NCBI GenBank assembly: GCA_015522685.1
Contig: WALU01000032.1
Coordinates: 1 to 64,000 of the forward strand
Length of the DNA stretch: 64,000 nucleotides
Origin: Thermoproteota archaeon
GTDB taxonomy: Archaea; Korarchaeota; Korarchaeia; Korarchaeales; Korarchaeaceae
Direction of reading: 5' to 3'
The notes beneath the pieces are model-generated. The model had not been told where the DNA came from. It made no database searches and worked only from the letters and a program-made list of their open reading frames with translations. Position numbers and translations under genes: made by a program. Shown here in pieces: positions 24,385 through 32,527 of the stretch; positions within the stretch are counted from its first letter, which is position 1; every line of letters begins with the position of its first letter.

Positions 24385-26863
24385 GTTTCCTTCCTCTCCT
24401 CAGCCTAATTACAAGAAGGAATGCTGAGGCTATACCAGCTCCAATGAGAAAATATATGAAGCTACTCATAATCTGATCCAGAGAGGAGAATGCATGTTCC
24501 TCCATAGAGGAGATTTCATCCTCTACATTAGATAGCATTTCGCTAGCTTTAGCATAGTATCCCTTGTTTATCAGGATTTCAATTTCTTCCAAGGTTCTTC
24601 CTATTGAATCGAGCCTTTTCTTCTCATCAGGGCTCAACCCACCAGATGTCTCCTTCAAGGTCTTGTATCTTCTCAGTAAGTCAGCTAACTTGGACCTAAG
24701 GCTTTTCTCTAAGTATCTCATATTGTTTTCACCTAGAACTTTTATCGTGACGGTATTAGAGGGCACCAGTAGGCTCCTATTAACTATTATATACGTGGGT
24801 ATGGCATATTCGCCACCCTCCTTAAATGTCCCAATAATCCTAACCCTACCTGGAGCATCACTCTCAACACTATTCCTTTTAATTCTACCGTTCGCCTCTA
24901 TAATGGCCATTTCTTTTGGAAACTCTACAGTAAGGTTTCCAGATATATCCTCAACTCTAACGTCAATGGTAACTTTTTCGCCAGGTCTTATCTCGGACTT
25001 TGATATATCAACAAAGGCTCTTCCTGAAACACCCCCTATAGGTACTTTAACTTCCTTACTATAAAGTCTCTGGAAATTCTCCCCCCTTATCTTGTAGTAA
25101 AATAGAACAGATATCTTAGCTGGGCCTATGCTCTTGGCTTTGAATAGAAAAACCATTTTCTTAGTGCTTCCTTCAGGTACATCTTTAAGAAGCTTAGATG
25201 TCTCTGAAATTGGCTCTAAATTGCTGCTAACATTGGTACTTACCAGAATTTCACTTAAGGGAACTATATTAGTTATCATAACCTTAAGTTGAACATTATC
25301 GCCGGCATTAGGGGTACCAGGAGAAACTGTAAGTAAAGTATTCATAGGATCCCTTCCTGTTGATATAATAGAGACCTTTCCTAAGTATAATGTACTTATA
25401 TGTCCAGTTTGATTCCTTAAATTCAATGAAAGCACGGCTTCATAATCTCCTATGGGAAGATTCAGAGGCAAGATGATCCTCTGAGAACTATTTCCTTGCA
25501 AATTTATGGAGAGAGGAAATCTAAGCGAGATAATCTCCCCCTTCCTGGTTGTAAGGTTCATTTGGGCATCAATGAGCGATATAGACTCTCTTGCAAAATT
25601 CGCAACTGATATGTGTAAATTGCCTTTACCTCCAATCAGGAAAACCTGAGTTCTATTGAGCAGCTTAGCTTCATATGATCTAAGGATTTCTAGAGGTCTT
25701 TTCAAACCATAAATTCCGTTCTCCGAACGTACCGTAAGATAAGCTTCCTCTTTCTTGTCTACAGAAATTAGGGGAAGAGGTAGCATTAGACGATATGGTA
25801 CTTCTAATCCTCTTAGTACAACTGCTTTTCCTCCAGGAACGTATAAGATTGCATTAGTTATATTTTTAGGCAGAGATACTGTTATAGGGATAGTTGAGCC
25901 ACCAATGCCCTCACTTGGCAGGTTCAGTCTAATATTCATCTTAAAATTGGTATCTAAAGTATAGATTGTTTTTCCAATAGTGCATGTTTCACACTTCTCA
26001 GGCGATACTACAAAATATGAGAGATGCTTTAATCTAGTTTCTTGTGTGAGGAAAGTACTGGAATTATATTTGTAGAAACAAAAGAACTCTTTTATGGGTA
26101 ATTCATTAACTTGCTTGGCAGCCAATAAATGACGACTTCTAGCATCTAGCTCTATCATTCCATTTGATATAGATATATGGATCCATCTATATGTTTTATT
26201 CTTGCTTATATTAGATGATATATCACTACTTGAAGCTCGTAAGATCCTATAGAAAGGAACCGCCGTACCATTTTTATATATTATGACTGTCGATAAGTTT
26301 CCATGTCCTGTCCAGTTTAAATGAAAGATCCAACCCTCAAATCCATCATACCAGAGGCCAAGCATTTTCTTACCCTCTACTAAAGCTTGAGCTTCCTCGC
26401 CAACTTTTGCTTCTAGTAGCTCTATTGAAGGGAGAGTACTAGATGTAATGGAGACCTCTAATATTTTTTCTTGGAAAACTTTAACTAAGAATGGACCTAC
26501 TAGCCCATACTCTGTTAGATTCGAAGCAGATCTGAGGATAGTAGTATTTCCTTGGCTAGCAGGTTTGTATATGGGAGAGGATTTCCTAAGAACAAATGTC
26601 ACATTGTTTCCGTTTATTAATACTGCGTTAAATGTAGAATTATGATCTATTAGATCGAATAATCCATTCCCATTTATCTTGGCTAATATATGTAACTCAT
26701 ATACATCTGCCTCTACGCTCTTTAAATGAATGGAACTATTAGTATTAGGAACTAATATGTCACCGTAGTATTTAGCGCAGCCTATAGGCTGCGCTAAAAT
26801 CCTTGGCATGCTTGCAAATAGCACTAGTAACACTGTTATTATCACTAGAGTTCTTTTTTCCAC
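24374..26863 (-). CDS. Large secreted, C-terminally membrane-anchored protein
   Basis: 829 residues. An N-terminal signal peptide (LVIITVLLVLFASMPRILA), a long beta-rich extracellular region with many N-x-S/T glycosylation sequons, two to three Ig/CARDB-like repeats in the middle to late part (VSPGTPNAGDNVQLKVMITN; ISKSEIRPGEKVTIDVRVED), a predicted coiled-coil stalk at about 715-790, then a single membrane helix (FIYFLIGAGIASAFLLVI) and a basic cytoplasmic end (RLRRGRK). It may be a surface-layer, adhesion or sensing protein; no enzyme motif is seen. It is linked to the DHH-like gene by overlap. Confidence 0.7.
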   Translation of the reverse strand: MEKRTLVIITVLLVLFASMPRILAQPIGCAKYYGDILVPNTNSSIHLKSVEADVYELHILAKINGNGLFDLIDHNSTFNAVLINGNNVTFVLRKSSPIYKPASQGNTTILRSASNLTEYGLVGPFLVKVFQEKILEVSITSSTLPSIELLEAKVGEEAQALVEGKKMLGLWYDGFEGWIFHLNWTGHGNLSTVIIYKNGTAVPFYRILRASSSDISSNISKNKTYRWIHISISNGMIELDARSRHLLAAKQVNELPIKEFFCFYKYNSSTFLTQETRLKHLSYFVVSPEKCETCTIGKTIYTLDTNFKMNIRLNLPSEGIGGSTIPITVSLPKNITNAILYVPGGKAVVLRGLEVPYRLMLPLPLISVDKKEEAYLTVRSENGIYGLKRPLEILRSYEAKLLNRTQVFLIGGKGNLHISVANFARESISLIDAQMNLTTRKGEIISLRFPLSINLQGNSSQRIILPLNLPIGDYEAVLSLNLRNQTGHISTLYLGKVSIISTGRDPMNTLLTVSPGTPNAGDNVQLKVMITNIVPLSEILVSTNVSSNLEPISETSKLLKDVPEGSTKKMVFLFKAKSIGPAKISVLFYYKIRGENFQRLYSKEVKVPIGGVSGRAFVDISKSEIRPGEKVTIDVRVEDISGNLTVEFPKEMAIIEANGRIKRNSVESDAPGRVRIIGTFKEGGEYAIPTYIIVNRSLLVPSNTVTIKVLGENNMRYLEKSLRSKLADLLRRYKTLKETSGGLSPDEKKRLDSIGRTLEEIEILINKGYYAKASEMLSNVEDEISSMEEHAFSSLDQIMSSFIYFLIGAGIASAFLLVIRLRRGRKHGS

Positions 26864-26934
26864 ATTCTCAAACCTCCTATAGTAAGAGCCTATTTTATGT
26901 TTGAACGACTACTAACGAATTTTTATCATAAATT

Positions 26935-28212
26935 TTAAGGCAATATTTTCTCAGGATCTCTAGGAAATAGCGTAGCTTCTTTGATATTATTGAGATCAAG
27001 CAGCTTCATAGCTAATCTCTCTATTCCTATAGCAAATCCTCCATGGGGAGGGGCCCCATATGCGAAAAATTTAGTGAACCATTCTAAGCTCTTAGGATCT
27101 AGACCTTTCTCTATAATTTGGGAGATAAGTACATCATACCTATGTTCTCTCTGGCCACCGGAGCTAAGCTCCAATCCCTTATATAGTAAATCTACGCTTC
27201 TGGCCCACATACCGCCCTCTTTCATGACATAGAAAGGCTTTACCTTGAAAGGAAATCTATTTACAAAGAAGAAATTAGCATGATAGTCCTGCTTAATGTA
27301 CTCCCAAAGAAGTTTCTCTGATTCTGTGTCATAATCATCTCCATACCTTATTTCTTTTCCCATTTCCTCCAATATATCATATACTTGTGGAAATCTTAGC
27401 TCAGGAAAAGGTGTTTCAGGCAAACTCATCTCGATATTTAGAATTCTCAGTTCCTTCTTCCTTTCCTCTATAACCCTCCTCATTCCAGCTTTAATGAGCT
27501 CTTCTTCTACTCTCATAGTATCCTGCTCATTCTCTATGAAAGCCATTTCTACAGCCATTGACCTAAATTCGCTTAAATGCCTAGGAGTATGACTGAGCTC
27601 CGCCCTCCAATTAACTCCTAAGTCATATATTCTCTCAAATCCTCCTAATATTGTTAGCTGCCTGTGAAGCTGTGGATCTTGCCTCAAATAGGCATTTCTA
27701 TTGAAGTATTGTACCTTAAATACCTCTGCTCCGCTTTCACTAGCGGCTCCTATTATAGCAGGGGTAAATACTCTCATAAAACCGTTATTTCTAAGCCAAT
27801 CTTCCATTCCATTGATAAGAGAAAATTCTATCTTAAATATAGCCTGAATTTCCGGTCTTCTAAGATCTAAAGGCCTATTATCTAGTCTAGTGGGGAGTAA
27901 AGCAGGAACTTTCCAATTGGGATCTAGAGGGAGCTTAGACTGAGAAACTGAGTGAATTTTAATGATTCTAGGTAATATCTCTCTATCAACGGACTTAGCT
28001 CTTTTTTCTTTTAATTCTCTGCCTGTAGCTTCTATAACTGACTCCTGAGTAAGACCTTCTGTAATATCAAAGAGGTTATCTGGTGTAACGCCTCTTTTAA
28101 GGGTCAATTGCACTTTTTCATTCCAATTCCTTATAACTATGAATCTAACCTTCCCCAAATCCCTTATTTCACTGACCCAGCCATGGACCTTTACTCCACT
28201 TTCTTTATCCAT
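26935..28212 (-). CDS. aspS: Aspartyl-tRNA synthetase
   Basis: Class II synthetase charging tRNA with Asp. An N-terminal OB-fold anticodon domain (VHGWVSEIRDLGKVRFIVI), motif 2 FRSMAVEMAFIE, and the C-terminal motif 3 FAIGIERLAMKLLDL, with YGDDYDTESEKLL and FFVNRFP between them, as in archaeal AspRS. At about 425 residues it lacks the short N-terminal YRTHY-type extension. Whether it also charges tRNA-Asn cannot be told. ATG 28212 with AAGGTG seven bases upstream is preferred. It overlaps the 3' end of ileS by 22 bases and is probably in the same transcript. Confidence 0.92.
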   Translation of the reverse strand: MDKESGVKVHGWVSEIRDLGKVRFIVIRNWNEKVQLTLKRGVTPDNLFDITEGLTQESVIEATGRELKEKRAKSVDREILPRIIKIHSVSQSKLPLDPNWKVPALLPTRLDNRPLDLRRPEIQAIFKIEFSLINGMEDWLRNNGFMRVFTPAIIGAASESGAEVFKVQYFNRNAYLRQDPQLHRQLTILGGFERIYDLGVNWRAELSHTPRHLSEFRSMAVEMAFIENEQDTMRVEEELIKAGMRRVIEERKKELRILNIEMSLPETPFPELRFPQVYDILEEMGKEIRYGDDYDTESEKLLWEYIKQDYHANFFFVNRFPFKVKPFYVMKEGGMWARSVDLLYKGLELSSGGQREHRYDVLISQIIEKGLDPKSLEWFTKFFAYGAPPHGGFAIGIERLAMKLLDLNNIKEATLFPRDPEKILP

Positions 28213-31148
28213 ATGAACACCTTTTTGCCATTTACCTCCCATTCTTTGCCAAAAGAGTTACTAGGTACATCCTCATCACTTTCTACGACTTTTATGGAAT
28301 TAGCATCTGAATCCCATAGAATATCGTCATAAAACAGTTTAACAGCATCACCAATTTCATCATCCCCCCTAATGTAGATCTCTATTCTTTCCACTCCTAT
28401 AGTTAGGCTCAATTCTTTCCTCATTGACTGTATTCTTCTAGTAATTTCTCTAGATAGTCCTGCCAGAATCTCCTCCTTACCCATTTCTAGGTTTAAGAAT
28501 ATCTTTCCTGAGCTGAAGCTTACTTCCGACCATTTCCCGTCGACAGGTTGTTCGCCAACCTTCACCTCCCTAACATTGGCTTCAACTAGCAATATATCCT
28601 TTAGAAGATCAACTGCTTTTATCACCATAGGATCATTAGATGCTACTACCATCTCTTTCAGGGGCTGTCTCCTCTTAATCCTCGCGTTAGACCTAGCGAA
28701 TCCAGAGGCGCTGACAATTTCTCTAACATATTCCATTATATCTTCTAGCTCCTCATCTATTAGCTCAAGTCTGGGAGGTCTTAATAGTATGAAGTTTAAG
28801 CTTTCAGGATCTTCTTCTTGTCTAAAAGATTCTTGATATATCTTCTCTGCAATCAATGGGGTAAACACGAATAGATAGGGTAACGTCTCCTTCAGCACAT
28901 GATAGAGCACTCTAGACCATTTATCGGAGATAGCTTTATCCTTAGATCTTAACTTCTTTCGAGCTACTCTAAGATATAAATGACTTATATCATCCATTAA
29001 GAAGTCTAAGATTTCATTACTAGCCATATGTATGTAATATTCATTCATGTATTCTCTTACTGTCTTTTCCATGGAGTTAAGTCTAGAAAGTAGCCATCTG
29101 TTGATGGGATCTAGCTCAGTTGAAGGTGGAAGATCGCATATCTCTCTATCTCTGAGATATGTAGTTGCAAATACATAGATATTCCATATTACCAATAATT
29201 TTCTTTGGATTTCATCTAGGCCCCTCCATGAGAACCTTAAATCCTGCCATGGAACCTTAGTGAGTACGAAGAACCTGAAAGCATCTCTTGATGCCTTTTT
29301 AATTATATCAGGAGGAGGCACATAGTTTCCTAATCTTTTATGCATCTCTCTTCCTTTCTCATCTAGCATAAATCCATGCATTAGAACTGATTTATAGGGC
29401 ACGCTATTGAATAGGAGTGTTCCCATCCTGAGAAGTGAGAAGAACCATCCTCTCACTTGATCATGACCTTCCGTTATGAAATCTACTGGAAATATATTCT
29501 TGAATATCTCTTCATTTTTATATGGATAGCCTAAACTCGCGAAGAATGATATACCTGAATCATACCAAACATCCATTATATCAGATATTCTCCTCATAGT
29601 CCCTCCGCACTTAGGGCACTTCCAAGTAACTTTATCCACCCAAGGTCTGTGAAGATTCTCTAAATGGACACCAGACCTCTCTTCCAGCTCCTTGGCTGAT
29701 CCTATCACCTCTATATTTCCACACTTATCGCATTTCCATATAGGTAAGGGAATGCCCCAATATCTCTGCCTAGATATTATCCAATCCTCCAATCCAAGGA
29801 GCCAATCCCTAAATCTTCTCTCTCCTCCCCACTTAGGGATCCACTTAGCTTTCTCACTTTCCTCCATTAACTTCTCTCTCAAATCTGTTAGTCTGACGAA
29901 CCACTGAGTTGTAGTTCTTATTATTAAAGGAGTATCACACCTCCAGCAAACTGGATATTTATGTATGATTGTCCCTTGATGGAAGAGAACTCCTCTTTCT
30001 TTTAAGTCCTCTATTATTATAGCATTGGCCTTTCTTACCTGTAAGCCCTCATATTTTCCGGCTTCCTTAGTGAATCTACCTCTTTCATCAACCGGACTAA
30101 CTACTGGAAGGCTATACTTCATTCCAACTTCAAAGTCTTCCTTTCCATGACCTGGAGCGCTATGTACGCATCCACTTCCTTCCTTCATCGTGACAAACTT
30201 TTCACTGAGTACAACTCTGTGGACATCTTTCAGCTCCTTCTGAACGTCTACTAGATCTTCTAATGGATGCTTATACTTCAGTCCTTCGAGCTCTCTCCCC
30301 TTAGACTCTTTTAATACCTCGTAATTCTCAATGCCAGCTTCCTTCATGACCTTTTCGAGTCTGGCCTTCGCAAGTATTAGTATATCTTTTCTCACCTTCA
30401 CCTTAACGTATGTCTCCTCAGGGTGAACCATAACAGCTACGTTGCCAGGTAAAGTCCATGGAGTTGTTGTCCATATAAGGAGATATTCTCCTTCCTTTCC
30501 TAAGACCTTAAACTTGACGTAAATAGAAGGATCCATGATATCTTTGTAATTCTCACTAACTTCATAGTCAGAAAGAACTGTTTCACACCTAGGGCACCAA
30601 TGGACAGGTCTAGCTCCTTGATACAATCTATTGCTTTCCCAGATTTTCTTTATGCCCCACCATGCGCTTTCCATATAATCTTTCTCATAAGTCCTATATG
30701 GATTATCCCAGTCCATTGATATAGCGAATTCTTTGAAATGATTGGCCATGGATCTAAGGTTATTAGTGGCAAGCTCCCTGCACTTTTCAACAAATTTGCC
30801 TATACCATACTCTTCTATATTCTTTTTAGATGAAAATCCTAGAGATTTCTCGGTCATTACCTCTATGGGAAGTCCATGGGTATCCCATCCAGGCTTATCT
30901 AGCACATCAAAGCCCTCTCCTCTCTTGAATCTTAGGACTGTATCCTTTAGTATTTTATTCCAAACGGTTCCTGGATGAGGCATATCTGAAGATGGGTAGG
31001 GAGGTCCATCTAAGAAATGGAACTGTTTTTCACCCCTCCTGAGTTCCCTTAACTTCTTATAAATTCTATTTTCTTCCCAGAAGTTTAGGATTTCAGACTC
31101 ATACTCCTTAGGATTGAAATTTCTAGTTAGTTGCCTAACTCTACTCAT
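28191..31148 (-). CDS. ileS: Isoleucyl-tRNA synthetase
   Basis: Class I synthetase of about 985 residues. The HIGH motif appears as MPHPGTVWN after LDGPPYPSS, the CP1 editing domain contains WTTTPWTLPGN and GWDTHGLPIEV, and the KMSKS loop reads GREMHKRLGNY, keeping the catalytic lysine. CPRCETVLSDYEV and a late CxxC pair are zinc sites. The eukaryote-like archaeal form is usually mupirocin-tolerant. ATG 31148 with GAGGTGG nine bases upstream is preferred over GTG 31160. It shares a TATA region with the divergent 5S rRNA gene. Confidence 0.93.
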   Translation of the reverse strand: MSRVRQLTRNFNPKEYESEILNFWEENRIYKKLRELRRGEKQFHFLDGPPYPSSDMPHPGTVWNKILKDTVLRFKRGEGFDVLDKPGWDTHGLPIEVMTEKSLGFSSKKNIEEYGIGKFVEKCRELATNNLRSMANHFKEFAISMDWDNPYRTYEKDYMESAWWGIKKIWESNRLYQGARPVHWCPRCETVLSDYEVSENYKDIMDPSIYVKFKVLGKEGEYLLIWTTTPWTLPGNVAVMVHPEETYVKVKVRKDILILAKARLEKVMKEAGIENYEVLKESKGRELEGLKYKHPLEDLVDVQKELKDVHRVVLSEKFVTMKEGSGCVHSAPGHGKEDFEVGMKYSLPVVSPVDERGRFTKEAGKYEGLQVRKANAIIIEDLKERGVLFHQGTIIHKYPVCWRCDTPLIIRTTTQWFVRLTDLREKLMEESEKAKWIPKWGGERRFRDWLLGLEDWIISRQRYWGIPLPIWKCDKCGNIEVIGSAKELEERSGVHLENLHRPWVDKVTWKCPKCGGTMRRISDIMDVWYDSGISFFASLGYPYKNEEIFKNIFPVDFITEGHDQVRGWFFSLLRMGTLLFNSVPYKSVLMHGFMLDEKGREMHKRLGNYVPPPDIIKKASRDAFRFFVLTKVPWQDLRFSWRGLDEIQRKLLVIWNIYVFATTYLRDREICDLPPSTELDPINRWLLSRLNSMEKTVREYMNEYYIHMASNEILDFLMDDISHLYLRVARKKLRSKDKAISDKWSRVLYHVLKETLPYLFVFTPLIAEKIYQESFRQEEDPESLNFILLRPPRLELIDEELEDIMEYVREIVSASGFARSNARIKRRQPLKEMVVASNDPMVIKAVDLLKDILLVEANVREVKVGEQPVDGKWSEVSFSSGKIFLNLEMGKEEILAGLSREITRRIQSMRKELSLTIGVERIEIYIRGDDEIGDAVKLFYDDILWDSDANSIKVVESDEDVPSNSFGKEWEVNGKKVFIWIKKVE

Positions 31149-31198
31149 TCTAAGGGCCACCTCATGACCACGCGTTCACACCTATGAGTACCTTCAAG

Positions 31199-31206
31199 TT
31201 TATAAA
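31199..31206. promoter_or_regulatory. Nearly symmetric TATA box between ileS and 5S rRNA
   Basis: TTTATAAA is palindromic at its core. On the plus strand it lies 23-24 bases before the predicted 5S start. On the minus strand it lies about 50 bases before the ileS ATG. It can serve as promoter for one or both genes. Confidence 0.55.
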
Positions 31207-31225
31207 TGAAATCAGATATCCGCTG

Positions 31226-31362
31226 GTGAGGGGCGAGCGGCCATAGCGACCAGGAACACACCCGGATCCATTCCGAACCCGGAAGTTAAGCTTGGTCGCG
31301 TTTTGTGGAGTACTGAGCTCCGTAAGGGCTCGGGAAACACGGAAGCTGCTAAGCCCCCTTAC
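31226..31362 (+). rRNA. rrf: 5S ribosomal RNA
   Basis: The conserved archaeal 5S core is present (ACCCGGATCCATTCCGAA followed by CCCGGAAGTTAAGC). The ends pair as helix I: GTGAGGGG at 31226-31233 with CCCCTTAC at 31355-31362. The gene stands alone, not linked to 16S/23S. At about 137 bases it is slightly longer than usual, with the extra length in the helix IV/V arm (around GAGCTCCGTAAGGGCTC). Ends are approximate by a few bases. The 3' end overlaps the convergent thiI stop. Confidence 0.92.
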
Positions 31363-32482
31363 AAGCATCTAAGAGATCATCGGCACCAACTCTTCTTGCT
31401 ACTTTTAGGAACTTGTCCCACCTACTCTTAGTTTTCGGTTTTTTAGGAACAAAGGGACATGTTACATCATAAACTATTGAAATGTCATATGTGCCTATTT
31501 TCTTGGCCATTTTTACAATATCATCCTTATCCATCCCTATTAATGGCCTAAGCACCGGCTTCTCCAAACAGTGAGTTTCGACCTCCAAGTTCTCTAGGGT
31601 TTGAGATGCTACTTGACCTAGAGAATCCCCTGTAACTATTGCACTCGCTCCAAGCTGATTAGCTATTTTATTAGCTAAAACAAGCATCCTTCTCTTACAT
31701 AGTAAGCAAATCCATTCTCTAGCTCCCCTTTCTAGATATTTCCTTAAAGCAGTGGCATGCTTTACTACAATTGGTTTGAAATTAGCTCCATAGGAAAATT
31801 TCTTTAGTACGGATACCAATCTCATGAAGCCCTCCTCCTCTTCATCCGTCTTCTTAAAATGAACGGGGATCACTTGGGCTCCTCGCCTCATAATTAACCA
31901 TGCTGCTACAGGGCTATCTATGCCGCTAGATATGAGCGCTAAAACTTGACCTTGCGTACCAACCGGAAGGCCTCCATATCCACTTATCTTCTCGTCGGTC
32001 ACATAGGCCTTCTTTCCAATCAACTCAATGAAAATTTCTTGGTTAGGGTTTGTGAGGTCCACAGGTCTACCTATCTGCTCCTTAATTACCGAACCAACAA
32101 GCCTAGCGGTCTCTATTGATGTCAAAGGAAAATTCTTTGTGATTCTCCGCACCCTAACAGCGAAACTTCCTCGTTCCTTTGCAGCTATTGATAGTGAAGC
32201 TTTTTTTAGTTCCTCAATATCCGCTTCGGTTTCCAATGTAGGACTATAAGACTTAACTCCAAATACTAATTTAGTCACTTCCCTTACTTTAGGGTCCGAT
32301 GTATAAACAACGATCCTACTAGCTCTTTTCAATACTTGTATGAAGTTGACTCCTTCGCTCCTATAAGCCTTCTCTAAATTCTTAATTAGCCTCTTCTCCA
32401 TCTCTCTCCTAACTTGAGAGCTCTTAAGTCCTATCTCAGAATATCTAACTATCAATGAATTAAAATTTTCCACAAATCTCAC
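31349..32482 (-). CDS. thiI: ThiI-type tRNA 4-thiouridine synthase
   Basis: 377 residues with an N-terminal ferredoxin-like/THUMP RNA-binding region (VRYSEIGLKSSQVRREME; GVKSYSPTLE) and a PP-loop ATPase domain with LALISSGIDSPVAAWLI and IVTGDSLGQVASQTL. No C-terminal rhodanese domain, as in archaeal ThiI, where cysteines in the PP-loop domain (for example WICLLCKRRM) are thought to carry sulfur. Start GTG 32482, with a second in-frame GTG at 32473. The TAG stop lies inside the 5S rRNA gene on the other strand. Confidence 0.9.
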   Translation of the reverse strand: MRFVENFNSLIVRYSEIGLKSSQVRREMEKRLIKNLEKAYRSEGVNFIQVLKRASRIVVYTSDPKVREVTKLVFGVKSYSPTLETEADIEELKKASLSIAAKERGSFAVRVRRITKNFPLTSIETARLVGSVIKEQIGRPVDLTNPNQEIFIELIGKKAYVTDEKISGYGGLPVGTQGQVLALISSGIDSPVAAWLIMRRGAQVIPVHFKKTDEEEEGFMRLVSVLKKFSYGANFKPIVVKHATALRKYLERGAREWICLLCKRRMLVLANKIANQLGASAIVTGDSLGQVASQTLENLEVETHCLEKPVLRPLIGMDKDDIVKMAKKIGTYDISIVYDVTCPFVPKKPKTKSRWDKFLKVARRVGADDLLDACKGA

Positions 32483-32527
32483 CGGGCAACCTTATAGCTC
32501 TCACCAAAAACAATATCGTTGAGTGAA

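Noticed and set aside
24564..25064. A 166-codon plus-strand frame inside the large secreted protein gene
   Set aside because: Antisense to a frame with signal peptide, domain repeats and anchor; composition is Ser/Leu/Ile-rich as expected for a shadow.
31162..31368. A 68-codon minus-strand open frame across the 5S rRNA gene
   Set aside because: It lies fully on the complement of a clear 5S rRNA gene and has no protein similarity that I recognise.
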